From Kosakonia pseudosacchari (GTDB lineage: Bacteria > Pseudomonadota > Gammaproteobacteria > Enterobacterales > Enterobacteriaceae): a stretch of 64,000 nucleotides of DNA. Below, piece by piece: positions 38,561-47,932 of the stretch. The notes under the pieces are model-generated. The model was not told where the DNA came from and did no database searches. It saw nothing but the letters and a program-made list of their open reading frames with translations. Positions within the stretch are counted from its first letter, which is position 1; each line of letters begins with the position of its first letter. The position numbers and the translations under genes are program-made. The stretch covers positions 558,001 through 622,000 of the forward strand of contig NZ_FXWP01000025.1 in NCBI RefSeq assembly GCF_900184035.1. Direction: 5' to 3'.

Positions 38561-40204
38561 TTGTGCTTTCAATTCGACAAGGTACCGGCTTTCCTGCCTG
38601 GCACTAAAGGCGTGATCGACCGGGTAACCGGATATTTGCTGATAGTCGAGCATCGCGACTATGTTGCCATTTTCAAATCCCAGATCGATATCCCTCCTGA
38701 TTTCTCGAAAAGGTATTTGCAGCGTATCGGTGCCCAAGATGTCGACCGTGGACTGACGAGTAAGGACTCGGTATTTGCCCGGGTTCGACTCAGGCATATG
38801 ACTCTGTCCCGCTTTGCATTGCGCAGCAAGACGCTTGAAGGCGAGAACCTTCAGAACAATGTAGGTATGGCATCCTCGGCTCGATTTGCCCCGTTAGGTT
38901 ACAGCTTCACTGAAGAAGACGAACACTTTTCAACGACGCCGCGCACCGGGCGAATCTCGCTTCGTGCGGATCGTGCAGGCTATTTGGAACTAGTTGATTA
39001 TGCCTGTCGTATCATCGAACGCTTACAACCTCGTCCTGGAAGACCATCATCCTCCCCTTTCCTGGCAGCTTTCGCACGACCGTTGGAGCTATCAGATCTG
39101 ACGGCAAACCCCACCCAATTTGCAGTTGATACCGCCATCCTCGGACAGGCCATCTTTGATGACAAAATCATCCGCTTGGTCAAGCGTGACGGAATGGGCT
39201 ATCGAGAGCTGCCAAAGGCAGAGGTTGATCTGTTACTCACGGAGCTCACAAATATCTTGCGCGTTGCCAAAAACGCCCATGGCAAGTTGCTGGTGTTACA
39301 GCCAGTAACAGGTTTAGAGGTAGGTGAGATCGCGATCAATAAAACGCGAATCGCTCTAAAACGCCTTTCGCTGCCTTTGCTCGCCGATGTATACGTAGAG
39401 GATACTCATTTCGCACTTGGCGCGGATGATAATCGCGCCCCGCTTAAGCAGTTCATCGACAAACAGGACACGTTTATCGTCTTGTTTGACCAGCCGAAAT
39501 TTGCCTATTTAGATGGCAGTCTTTATCAAGACGACACTTTGGTCAATGGTGGCACCCAGTTCTTGGGCTATCTCTTCGGTAATACAGAGTTAGCAACCGT
39601 CACTGATGAGAAAGGTTCCTTTACTGCTGCCCATCGTACTTTCGATCCAAATTCTACGTTCGGGGCAGTACTGTCGACGATCGCTCGAGAAGATGATGTC
39701 ATAGTCTGCGATGATCTCGGTGATGAATGGGCAGATTTCGTTGGGTTTAGAACGGATCCTGCTTCCCCAAGAGTCACCTTCTATCATGCAAAGCACGGTG
39801 AGCTGACACTCGGAGCCGGCGCATTTCACATTTCAGTAAGTCAGGCGATCAAGAACCTGGGCAACCTCACATTGCCCGCTCCAGCCATGAGCAAAAAATT
39901 TACCCGATGGGGGCGACTTTACAGCAATAACAATGTGAGGACAGGTATTCAACGTACATGCCGTGGCACACCTGCTGATTTAAAGACTGCAGTGGAGATT
40001 TGCAGGAATGCCCCGCACACCTCAAAACGTGTGGCCATTGTGACTTCATCTCTGAGCAAGGCTGCAGTTGAGCAAACATTTAGGGATATTGAAGCGGGTA
40101 ATACCCCGAGTCCATACTTTGTCCAGCTATATTGGTTGCTATCATCCTTCTTCGCTGCGTGTACTGAGGTCGGAGCATTCGGGTGCGTAATATGTCAGGA
40201 ATAA
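38561..40204 (+). CDS. Large protein of unknown function, 5' end doubtful
   Basis: 547 codons from a TTG with no clear ribosome site. In the same frame the sequence stays open back to 38495 and looks coding there (FFSFIRQPHGASFW). A TAA at 38492 then interrupts a further frame that begins at ATG 38387. Either the gene has an unusual start or it carries a premature stop. The protein is soluble, with no transmembrane segment and no P-loop or nuclease motif that I recognise. Segments such as RTGRISLRADRAGYLELVDYA look folded. It follows the Septu-like pair on the same strand after ~400 bp. Confidence 0.6.
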   Translation: MCFQFDKVPAFLPGTKGVIDRVTGYLLIVEHRDYVAIFKSQIDIPPDFSKRYLQRIGAQDVDRGLTSKDSVFARVRLRHMTLSRFALRSKTLEGENLQNNVGMASSARFAPLGYSFTEEDEHFSTTPRTGRISLRADRAGYLELVDYACRIIERLQPRPGRPSSSPFLAAFARPLELSDLTANPTQFAVDTAILGQAIFDDKIIRLVKRDGMGYRELPKAEVDLLLTELTNILRVAKNAHGKLLVLQPVTGLEVGEIAINKTRIALKRLSLPLLADVYVEDTHFALGADDNRAPLKQFIDKQDTFIVLFDQPKFAYLDGSLYQDDTLVNGGTQFLGYLFGNTELATVTDEKGSFTAAHRTFDPNSTFGAVLSTIAREDDVIVCDDLGDEWADFVGFRTDPASPRVTFYHAKHGELTLGAGAFHISVSQAIKNLGNLTLPAPAMSKKFTRWGRLYSNNNVRTGIQRTCRGTPADLKTAVEICRNAPHTSKRVAIVTSSLSKAAVEQTFRDIEAGNTPSPYFVQLYWLLSSFFAACTEVGAFGCVICQE

Positions 40205-40449
40205 ACAAGCGGGATTTGAGGAGCCGACTCATCACTTATAATTATAAGGCGTTGTGCGGCATATACTCAATATGCTGAAGTAAAGATGTATAATATGGTT
40301 AATTCTTCGTAAGGGGAGGGACCTTACGGGGGAGGGGTTTATAATGGCTATTAATACGCAGTATTAATACCTGATTTCTTTGATATAAAGATTGATACCA
40401 CAACAGGGTCTGACAACTGATTGTCAGACCAGAAATTATTCAAACGAAA

Positions 40450-40812
40450 TCAGTACTTCATCAGCCAGTCCCCCTGACTGGTGATGACATTAATCTCTGC
40501 CACACTGCATGGGCCTTTAATGTAGACGGCAATCTCTTTCCCGTAAGGCAACGTTGAAGGTACCAAAGCTACAGGCTTACTACCTGCGTAAACCGTGGGC
40601 ATCTTCTGAATCGGGCAGTTACCCCGGTTAACGACAACATCGTTAATGGTGACGCTGTCAGTCAGTGACTGAACATGAACACGCTGCTGATGCAGATTCG
40701 GGTAATACGGATTCTTAACCTGCTCAAGACCAATCCTGACGGGAGCCTCTGCGGCGTGCAGCAGAGGTGAGACCACCAGTGCCACGGCGAGGATACTCAT
40801 TGCTGTTTTCAT
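40450..40812 (-). CDS. Small exported protein of unknown function
   Basis: 120 residues from ATG 40812, with AAGGAA upstream; the open frame extends to 40866 without a better start. A signal peptide (MKTAMSILAVALVVSPLLHA) precedes a ~100-residue mature domain with a Cys pair (NRGNCPIQK and KGPCSVAE). It lies 35 bp after another exported protein gene and is probably co-transcribed with it. Family not recognised. Confidence 0.7.
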   Translation of the reverse strand: MKTAMSILAVALVVSPLLHAAEAPVRIGLEQVKNPYYPNLHQQRVHVQSLTDSVTINDVVVNRGNCPIQKMPTVYAGSKPVALVPSTLPYGKEIAVYIKGPCSVAEINVITSQGDWLMKY

Positions 40813-40847
40813 TATTTTTTCCTTATTTTTGTTGGAGCAATAAAGGC

Positions 40848-41288
40848 TCACATGCGAGTCAGACATCCTGATTTATCAAACTCAGGCAAAATCTTTGCGG
40901 AATTGCTGAAGGTGAAGGTAGCGGAGGTCAGTCCGGTCGCCGTTATATGGATACGATGGGATTTTCTGGCTGCATCCCAGAAGGCTTCGAAGTTACTGCC
41001 CCCGGCATCAGAAAACGTGTCGTTAATCAGGAACGTGTCGCCACTGTCGGTTTGTGCCTGAACGCTGCGCCCATCATCATTGCCGCTGGTGAGCGTTTTG
41101 CCATCGGGTGATGTGTACCGGACGAACACATTGTCGTCGGGCGAGCAGGTCATCAGCAGTTCAGCCCCCTGTTTATTCTGAATGAGGTATTCAGTAACGC
41201 CCTGAACCCGGGTACTGGTCCACTGGTTTACGGCCGCTCCAGCCTGCGCGGAGGCAAGCAGTATCAGTAAAAACGTTATTTTTTTCAT
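40848..41288 (-). CDS. Exported protein of unknown function
   Basis: 146 residues with a signal peptide (MKKITFLLILLASAQAGA). The mature part is rich in Thr, Ser and Asp, suggests a beta fold, and has two Cys (LMTCSPDD and SGCLTRM) that could pair. It starts 8 bp after the yfjR-like stop, so regulator and exported genes form one leftward operon. Family not recognised. Confidence 0.7.
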   Translation of the reverse strand: MKKITFLLILLASAQAGAAVNQWTSTRVQGVTEYLIQNKQGAELLMTCSPDDNVFVRYTSPDGKTLTSGNDDGRSVQAQTDSGDTFLINDTFSDAGGSNFEAFWDAARKSHRIHITATGLTSATFTFSNSAKILPEFDKSGCLTRM

Positions 41289-41296
41289 GATGTTCC

Positions 41297-41983
41297 TTAT
41301 GTTGCAGTATCAGCCAGTACTTTCCGCAAGTACTGAAAGTGGGGTAAAGAAAGAATAAAATGTGGATCGGCGGTCAGTGCATCAATCTGCCGCCTGCGCA
41401 GAAATTGCCTTTTCGTCAGAAAGACATCTGCGATGCTTTCCAGGCGAAAGACATAAGCCTGCTGCTGGTATTCACCCAGCAGATACCAGCTGTTTTCGAA
41501 ATAAATCAGACGATAGGGGGCGAACCAGCGGTACTGCTCTGTATCCACGGTCAAGTCCAGCAAAGTACGGTCGAGGATCGCCTGTGTAATGCGCCAGAAA
41601 CCACCAAAGGGGGTCGGTTTACGCCCTGGAGGCGAAAGCCAGACGATATAGGGCGACGGGATGCTACTGTCGGTCAGCACCGCTATCAGCTTGTTATCCA
41701 TTGCCGGAAACAATTGCTCTATGCTGGTGGCGCGGGCAAAGTGAAGGATCGCCCTGTTGGTGTGAATGCCGGAAAGCGGCTGGGCCAGTGACCAGCTTCC
41801 CTGTCGGTATATCAGTTCCAGACAACTCAGACGCTCCCGAAAGTCCCGACGAAGGGTACGTTCAGAGATCTTAAATTCCAGAGCCAATGCCTGTACCGAT
41901 AATTGTTCCCCCATCAGCAGGCGACTGATGATGATCGCCAGCCTTGATGCCATGCGATCGTGTTGTTTTTCTTCCGCAGACAT
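41297..41983 (-). CDS. yfjR: HTH/WYL-domain regulator, YfjR-like
   Basis: 228 residues from ATG 41983. The N-terminus has a DeoR/HTH-11 type helix-turn-helix (GEQLSVQALALEFKISERTLRRD) and the C-terminal half a WYL-type ligand-binding domain, with FAPYRLIYFENSWYLLGEY. WYL regulators often control defence cargo. CP4-57 yfjR lies in a comparable position. It starts 20 bp after the YaaW-like gene. Confidence 0.8.
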   Translation of the reverse strand: MSAEEKQHDRMASRLAIIISRLLMGEQLSVQALALEFKISERTLRRDFRERLSCLELIYRQGSWSLAQPLSGIHTNRAILHFARATSIEQLFPAMDNKLIAVLTDSSIPSPYIVWLSPPGRKPTPFGGFWRITQAILDRTLLDLTVDTEQYRWFAPYRLIYFENSWYLLGEYQQQAYVFRLESIADVFLTKRQFLRRRQIDALTADPHFILSLPHFQYLRKVLADTAT

Positions 41984-42003
41984 AGTGAAGGATTTCCGTG
42001 TAG

Positions 42004-42741
42004 TTACTGTGAGTGGTGAAGATGTTGCTGACGCAGACAAGCGACCAGCAGACAAGCCGGCACGGTGACACGCCGTGCAGGGCCTGCCATATCCACAACC
42101 AGCCAGCCAGAGCTCAGTGCTATACCAACCGGTCCCGCCAGGACGGCGATTGAGCGGCTCAGTGTCAGATAGGCCACCATCGGCAGGGATCGCCCCAGTA
42201 TCACTCGTGCCAGTGTACTGACCATCACTGCTGATAGGCGATAGGCTGCAAAGCCCGAGGCTCGGACGGCAGTCCGTATGGCCATTAAAATCAGCGGTGC
42301 TGTCGGTACGGTCAGCTCAGTGCCCATACTGTCAGCAAACTCCTGCAACTCTTCGGCTGACATCTCACTGAGACTTTTTTCAAGTAACGCCATCAGCAGG
42401 GAAAGCTCAATGGCTTCGGTGGTTTCCTCCTTCCGGTATTTCACGCCCGTATGGTCACAGACATCGCATAACACTTCCCGATACAGCACGCCTTTCCCAC
42501 CCCGGAATACACTGGCAATACTGCTGGCACCAAAGGTCTGGATTTCAGCGGCAATCTCCTGCCAGTAATTACGGTGCGCTGGATAAAAACGTTTGTAGTT
42601 GTCGCTGCCGGACAGCGTTTCCGTCCAGCGCAGGGTTTTGTCCCGTGGGTCATGGGTAATGAGGCTGACCAGTAAATCCAGGTCCTCATTCTCACAACGC
42701 CCCAGAAACCGCAGGTCAGCATCTTCGCGATAAACGGCCAT
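42004..42741 (-). CDS. UPF0174/YaaW-family protein
   Basis: 245 residues. The N-terminus (DADLRFLGRCENEDLDLLVSLITHD) and central NYWQEIAAEIQTFGASSIAS are like E. coli YaaW. The C-terminal ~90 residues are hydrophobic and Gly/Ala-rich (VAYLTLSRSIAVLAGPVGIA), possibly membrane-inserting. A GGAGGG site precedes the ATG. Function unknown in all members. The neighbour is an EcsC-like protein. Confidence 0.8.
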   Translation of the reverse strand: MAVYREDADLRFLGRCENEDLDLLVSLITHDPRDKTLRWTETLSGSDNYKRFYPAHRNYWQEIAAEIQTFGASSIASVFRGGKGVLYREVLCDVCDHTGVKYRKEETTEAIELSLLMALLEKSLSEMSAEELQEFADSMGTELTVPTAPLILMAIRTAVRASGFAAYRLSAVMVSTLARVILGRSLPMVAYLTLSRSIAVLAGPVGIALSSGWLVVDMAGPARRVTVPACLLVACLRQQHLHHSQ

Positions 42742-42882
42742 TAGCCCTCCATTCAGGTCTGTATCGTCAGGACAAAAACGATAACAAACCCGCCTGTAAG
42801 GACATGGCCGATGCGTCAGGAAAATCAGCGTGCTATACGAGTAATGACGGACAGGTGATGTCCGAAAATGAAATACAGAGGA

Positions 42883-43497
42883 TTATGCTGCGCAGGGCGG
42901 AGTTACCGGTGGAATAAACAGACGAATGGCGAGTTGCCCCGTCAGGCGGGTGACGAGCCAGGCGGCACCACCGTTGATTACCCCGCCCAGTAACGGGAGC
43001 AGCAGGCTTTCCCTGAGTAACACTTGACTGCTTTTCAGCAGTAATGCATCGCGAACCACCGTCAGCAGAGCGGTCTCGGCCTGAGGCTGGCTCAGTGCGC
43101 GGGTCAGTAACCGGGTGATGATGCCACTGATGGCATCCGAGCAGGCATCCCCGGCCAGCGCGCCCCAGCAAAGCAGGCGTACCCGTGGGTCTGCAGTGTC
43201 ATGGCCTCCGATGATGGCAACGGCTGCACACAGCCGCATCTGAATGAACAGCGAAGAGCAGACGTCGGCGGTGACGGTCAGCGGCAGCAGCGCGCCACCG
43301 GTAAGACCACAAGAAAAGCCGGAGCCGCAGGCTTTCAGGGACTCGTACAGCACCAGCGATTCAGCCGCATCAATACGACTCATGTCATTCTGAAGGTAAC
43401 TGTCGGCCAGCACTGCGGCAGAGTCCGTGACGGCGGTACCTTCCACCGCCAGGGCATACATCCCGTCAAAGAGACGCTGTAATACAGTAATATCCAG
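42883..43497 (-). CDS. EcsC-like family protein
   Basis: About 204 residues if translation starts at CTG 43497, which lies 5-6 bases after a perfect AAGGAGG; the first ATG (43461) is 36 bases further in and lacks a ribosome site. The sequence is hydrophobic and Ala/Gly/Leu-rich, with CGLTGGALLPLTVTADVCSS and LLPLLGGVINGGAAW resembling EcsC-family proteins. It precedes the YaaW-like gene in the same direction. Function unknown; membrane association is likely. Confidence 0.6.
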   Translation of the reverse strand: MDITVLQRLFDGMYALAVEGTAVTDSAAVLADSYLQNDMSRIDAAESLVLYESLKACGSGFSCGLTGGALLPLTVTADVCSSLFIQMRLCAAVAIIGGHDTADPRVRLLCWGALAGDACSDAISGIITRLLTRALSQPQAETALLTVVRDALLLKSSQVLLRESLLLPLLGGVINGGAAWLVTRLTGQLAIRLFIPPVTPPCAA

Positions 43498-43943
43498 ACT
43501 ATCCTCCTTATCGACAACTCCAGATGGTTGTCGTTAAGGTGATATATATCTGTATTTTTTTTATTTTCAGTTTTTGCCGAAATCTCATAGTAAGCGACTG
43601 TGTATTCTTTATGTAATTTTTTACGTGTCTGGCATATGAGATGAGTTAGTCTCAAAAAATGCCTATGAGTAAATGGTTAGCTTTCTCCTGTTATTTATTT
43701 TATTTAAGAAATAACTCCAGAAAATAAAATGATGTGTTCTGCGATGGTTTTGCTTGCTTCTATTGCCTCCGGTGGCGGTGTTTGGTAATAAGTCGCTCCG
43801 TATTGGTATTATTAAATAAAAGAAGGTGAGTGTGTAATGCAGAAAACATATTGAATTCCGTTGGGGGTTGTTATTATAAAATGAATGATATTTATCTGTA
43901 ACTTATTCGGAATACAGATGTAAATTATACTAGGGCTAAAGTT
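43498..43943. other. Intergenic region between EcsC-like and YfjJ-like genes
   Basis: About 445 bp, AT-rich, between divergent genes. It should hold both promoters. No gene, repeat or RNA could be recognised. Confidence 0.4.
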
Positions 43944-44570
43944 ATGAATTCGAAATATACATACGATCCGCGATACACTGATGGCGTAGAACGAACACTG
44001 GCAGCAGCGACTGATCAATACCCCAGGCTTTCTACATTTCGTTTTGATTTGCGGTTTCCGACTGACGGTACTGGTCGTCGTGATGAGCGCGTTATCTCGC
44101 GCTTCTTTGATTCGCTGAAATACCATGCAAATGCTCAGATGACTGCCCGAAGGCATGCAGGACTTACCTGTAAGAATCTGACGTCCATACGTTATATCTG
44201 GTGCAGAGAATACGGCCAGGTGGAAGACAACCGCCATTACCATGTGATGCTGTTGGTAAACAAGGATACCTTCTATACACTGGGAGATTACCGGCCTCAA
44301 TGCAACAATGGTATAGATTCACTGGCGAATGTAATCCAGAAAGCCTGGTGTAGTGCGCTGAAATTACCCTGGGAGGCCTATGCAGGCCAGGTTCATTTTC
44401 CGGAACAACCCTGTGGCTGGATAGAGCGTAAACGTCCTGAGCATGAAGACCAGTATGCTGCAGTACGTCAGAGAGCAATGTACCTGGCAAAAGAGTACAC
44501 AAAGCACTATGGAGATGGACGTTCTTTTGGGTGCAGTCAGAACAATCCTTCGATTATTATGGGAAAGTAA
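43944..44570 (+). CDS. yfjJ: Inovirus Gp2-like replication protein, YfjJ/YagK family
   Basis: 208 residues. The central HYHVMLLVNKD (preceded by YIWCREYGQVEDN) resembles the HUH-type metal motif of rolling-circle initiators, and a late YLAKEYTKHYG segment carries Tyr residues at a plausible catalytic position. The family is found on P4-like islands and inoviruses. It faces the yfjI-like gene, unlike CP4-57 where both point the same way. Function inferred only. Confidence 0.8.
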   Translation: MNSKYTYDPRYTDGVERTLAAATDQYPRLSTFRFDLRFPTDGTGRRDERVISRFFDSLKYHANAQMTARRHAGLTCKNLTSIRYIWCREYGQVEDNRHYHVMLLVNKDTFYTLGDYRPQCNNGIDSLANVIQKAWCSALKLPWEAYAGQVHFPEQPCGWIERKRPEHEDQYAAVRQRAMYLAKEYTKHYGDGRSFGCSQNNPSIIMGK

Positions 44571-44740
44571 AATGCAATGTCAGGGGGAAACCAGATACAT
44601 TCTCTGTAATGTTACCTGTAGGAACTTGTTCATAATGGTTCAGGTAATTTATCACTGGTGATTTAATTACTTTGTCTCTTGCGTAAAAATATACAAGGTC
44701 AATGCATTCGATAATTGATAATTAAGAAAAAATGAAATAA

Positions 44741-44774
44741 CAATAAAAGGTAACTATATGGTTACCTTTTATTG
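44741..44774. terminator. Bidirectional terminator between yfjJ- and yfjI-like genes
   Basis: CAATAAAAGGTAAC pairs perfectly with GTTACCTTTTATTG over 14 bp with a 6-nt loop. The A- and T-rich arms give U tracts on both strands, and the flanking genes converge. Confidence 0.85.
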
Positions 44775-44818
44775 TTAGCAGGTGATTTCTGCTGGATTTT
44801 TATAGAAAATTTATTTTT

Positions 44819-46231
44819 TTAGTATGGGCGTGCCGCCCAGTTAATTTGGATTAAAGTTCCCTTGCCACATGGCGATTGAATTATTTTTCCCTGACGTTCA
44901 AGGAAGTCAAGTACTTCAGTGAGTATGGCTAGCTGTCTGAGTCGGTTAGGCCCATATTGGCGGATAAGGCTCTTTTTAATAGCTTTTGATAGGGATTTGG
45001 AGCATTCTTGATTAATCCAGACCAAAAGCTCCAGCGCATCCTGCTCCAGTGTTTCAGCAGTATCTACTTTTTCAAAAAGGCGCAAGTGTTCTTCTCCATA
45101 CCAACTAAAAATCTCTATGGCTGATTGAGTTGCGCTATCGGAGAGCTCTCCAGTATGGCCATCAAAGTAATGAATTAATGCAGCAATACGTGCTACATTT
45201 TCAGCCGCTTTTGACGCGAAATCCTTGAAATCACTCAGCCCATTATTGCCCTGAATACCGATATTTCTTTCAATACGATTATAATAATCAATCCAGCGTT
45301 TTTCAGCTTCAGGTGAAAATTTAAGACAAAGGCGCTCGCCAGTGTTAGTGGCCAGGCTTTCGTTAATAATTTCCTCTAGACGGCCGTGAAATTTAGGAAT
45401 GTGCTCCTGTGATGTCACTGGTACGGTGATCAGACGTGATCCCTGTGTGGATGTCGGATGACTAATCAGACACCGGGCAAAAAAGCCGACACCTTTAGCC
45501 ATGCTACCTTTACGCTCAAGGTAATCACGGAAGGCTTCAGGCTGAACCATCAATGATAACGTCATACGGGCGTCGCTAATAACCGCGTCGGGTTCATTTT
45601 TACGTTCGACGCTAAATCTACCACCATCCCACATTGTATTGACGAAAGGTAATTCGTTCAGAGCATGACCACCCAAAATGGTTCCAGCCTCATCGGATAT
45701 CACACCCACAGCATTCCAGTTACCGCAGAGGAACGCTTTAATGGCAGCGGGAGTGGCATCGTTGAACGTCAGTTTGCGTCTGACAGGCACCTCCGGAGGC
45801 TGAAGCGCCATTATTTCTGATTTTATCTCAGTGATGTCTTTGTTGCGTTGAATCTGAGATTTAAGCTTATTTACCAGCGCTTTTCTTACTGAGATCGCTA
45901 ACTGGTTTTCTTTGAAATAGACCTGATACTCCCCATTATAAATATTTTCGAGCTGTTCTTCTTTCGCGTGCAGTGGCTTTAGCAACAGTTTGTCAACGGT
46001 ACTTTTGCGCTCGCCTGATTCAGCGATAGTCAGCACAAAAAGCGATACGGGGCCACGATGATTCCCCGGACGCATAACATCAATACGATTCTGGCAGGCC
46101 AGAGAAATTGCCCCCAGAGCGGATGCTGCAATCAGAGCGATGGGGGCTTTTGTTATCTGGTGTGCTTCATGGATTGCGTTTCTGATGACAGGAGGAAACT
46201 GATCAACAGGAAAATTATTATCTAATTGCAT
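44819..46231 (-). CDS. yfjI: DUF3987 protein, YfjI family
   Basis: 470 residues from ATG 46231, preceded by GGGAGAGGA; the longer open frame upstream is not used in CP4-57 YfjI, which has almost the same length. It contains a P-loop variant, ESGERKST, near residue 75, and the family segments NDATPAAIKAFL and WDGGRFSVERKN. DUF3987 proteins are helicase/primase-like parts of satellite replication modules. It follows alpA on the same strand. Confidence 0.87.
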   Translation of the reverse strand: MQLDNNFPVDQFPPVIRNAIHEAHQITKAPIALIAASALGAISLACQNRIDVMRPGNHRGPVSLFVLTIAESGERKSTVDKLLLKPLHAKEEQLENIYNGEYQVYFKENQLAISVRKALVNKLKSQIQRNKDITEIKSEIMALQPPEVPVRRKLTFNDATPAAIKAFLCGNWNAVGVISDEAGTILGGHALNELPFVNTMWDGGRFSVERKNEPDAVISDARMTLSLMVQPEAFRDYLERKGSMAKGVGFFARCLISHPTSTQGSRLITVPVTSQEHIPKFHGRLEEIINESLATNTGERLCLKFSPEAEKRWIDYYNRIERNIGIQGNNGLSDFKDFASKAAENVARIAALIHYFDGHTGELSDSATQSAIEIFSWYGEEHLRLFEKVDTAETLEQDALELLVWINQECSKSLSKAIKKSLIRQYGPNRLRQLAILTEVLDFLERQGKIIQSPCGKGTLIQINWAARPY

Positions 46232-46327
46232 TGTGTCCTCTCCCATAAGGAAAAAATAAAAGGAAATTATCAGTATCAGTTGTGATTCCATATGAGCCAC
46301 AACTGATACAGGCTATAAGTTCAGCAA

Positions 46328-46543
46328 TTAAACCTGAGGACAGCATTCCTCCAGCCATTTATCGATTTCAGATTCCATCCAGCCAACAGAGTGCATACCC
46401 AGGCGGCGCTGTTTAGGAAATGTTACGTCAAAGCGTGGCGACTTCGGATTTAGCCAGTCATAGATTGTTGAGCGGCTTATTCCAATTTTTTTTGCAAGTG
46501 CTCCGATGCGCAGAATTTTTACCGATGGGGCAATACAGGTCAT
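46328..46543 (-). CDS. alpA: AlpA-family excision regulator
   Basis: 71 residues with a MerR-like helix-turn-helix (ILRIGALAKKIGISRSTIYDWL). In CP4-57 AlpA activates the integrase gene and excision. It lies upstream of yfjI as in CP4-57. It may also control the divergent 430-aa gene, whose start is 97 bp away. Confidence 0.9.
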   Translation of the reverse strand: MTCIAPSVKILRIGALAKKIGISRSTIYDWLNPKSPRFDVTFPKQRRLGMHSVGWMESEIDKWLEECCPQV

Positions 46544-46639
46544 TACGTTACCTCATTGTTTTCAATAGTTAATATTTCGTTTTCTTACCTAACACCGGTG
46601 TTTTTTTGTGTACGGAGGGGATTGTAATGAAGTTCTTTA

Positions 46640-47932
46640 GTGTCTAAAATTTCAAGTTATGCACTACTTTTTTTGACACTAAAAATGCCAGCGACGACAC
46701 CTATCCAAAAAGCAGCTTTTGATGTGATCGATACCCTTCACTTCACTCAGGTTGTGATGAGTGAAGTATGCAAAGATTCCATTGCAGAGTGGTATTCTCG
46801 CATTATCCTCAAAATCAATAAGATGCTGCGAGAAGCAGGAATGACGGGAAAGCAGGCTGCGATAGCTAAGCACTACCTGCTAGGAGCGTTGGAAATCCAT
46901 CTATCCGTAGACGGTGAACTTTCTTCAACTATGGCTGAGTATGCTGAACAGTCCGATACAAATACGCTTTTTGAAGAAGGGGTTAATTATGACATGAGTA
47001 CTCAAACGGCGAGTAATTTTAGTCTCACAATGCTTTACACTGCTGCGGAGAACAATGGTGTGCAGGGTGAGTTCATTGATAGAGCTTTAGAAGAGTTGGT
47101 TAATGATCAAGAGCTAGAATTATCAGCTACACCCTATCTCATTAGATATCGTCTTGTCGAATGCTGCTATGCATTGGAATATGCAGAGGCCCCTCTTGGG
47201 TTTTATCGGGAGCTGGTAAGTCTTGGTATTATCTCATGTGGAAAATATTCTCTAAATATTGACACGTATGCGAAAAAATATGAGTTAGGGGTGTCGTTGT
47301 TGTTTCTCAGAGCATGTTTGCTTTTCGAGTTTAAGATACTGCAACGAGCGGTAGCGGTAATATTATCGCTAAAAAACAACAATACGATTGCTTTACCATC
47401 TCCTGACCCAAGAATGTCTCCCCTAGAACAAAAAAATATTTCTGATTACTATAAAAGGTTAGTAGATGACTGGTTTATGGGGGAGGGGAGGCAATCGTTT
47501 GTGAGTTTTCAATGCAAAGGTGATATTTCGATTAAGGATGTAGAGGTTTTTTTGGGGAATATAAATAAATATTATCTTCATAAACGTATGTTTAGCGGAA
47601 CCCAAGGCAGTTGGTTGGGAACACTGGGGGCATTTGATATTGCATGCGAACATGATGAAGAACCTGAGATGGCCATTTATTATGAGGAAGATAATAGTCG
47701 GACTATTTCAGAAGAAATAAGATTGAAGTATTTGGGGTATGGTTTTAGTGTATCAGCTCGGAGCCTTTATCTCCGATATAAATCTGTAAAAAAAGAACGT
47801 TACTCTCAATTGAGGTATTATTGCTTTCTTTTGCTGAATCAGAAATTCATAACCCCATGGCATCTTGATAAAAATAATTATTACGATATGGCTTTGAGTT
47901 TCGATAACACAGTAATTAATGAGAAGGATTAA
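46640..47932 (+). CDS. 430-residue protein of unknown function
   Basis: The frame starts at GTG 46640; ATG 46685 is an alternative. A strong GGAGGGG site lies before a 6-codon leader (ATG 46627), whose stop overlaps the GTG region, so coupling is possible. The protein is soluble, helical in its first half and aromatic-rich later (SARSLYLRYKSVKKERYSQLRYYCFLLLNQ). No membrane segment, P-loop or nuclease motif is visible. It is unlike its neighbours in codon use (AT-rich). It stands alone, divergent from alpA and convergent with the ABC-three-component operon, in a slot CP4-57-like islands use for cargo. Confidence 0.72.
   Translation: MSKISSYALLFLTLKMPATTPIQKAAFDVIDTLHFTQVVMSEVCKDSIAEWYSRIILKINKMLREAGMTGKQAAIAKHYLLGALEIHLSVDGELSSTMAEYAEQSDTNTLFEEGVNYDMSTQTASNFSLTMLYTAAENNGVQGEFIDRALEELVNDQELELSATPYLIRYRLVECCYALEYAEAPLGFYRELVSLGIISCGKYSLNIDTYAKKYELGVSLLFLRACLLFEFKILQRAVAVILSLKNNNTIALPSPDPRMSPLEQKNISDYYKRLVDDWFMGEGRQSFVSFQCKGDISIKDVEVFLGNINKYYLHKRMFSGTQGSWLGTLGAFDIACEHDEEPEMAIYYEEDNSRTISEEIRLKYLGYGFSVSARSLYLRYKSVKKERYSQLRYYCFLLLNQKFITPWHLDKNNYYDMALSFDNTVINEKD

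Noticed and set aside
38546-38797. 83-codon minus-strand frame
   Set aside because: It is antisense to the better supported plus-strand gene at 38561-40204.
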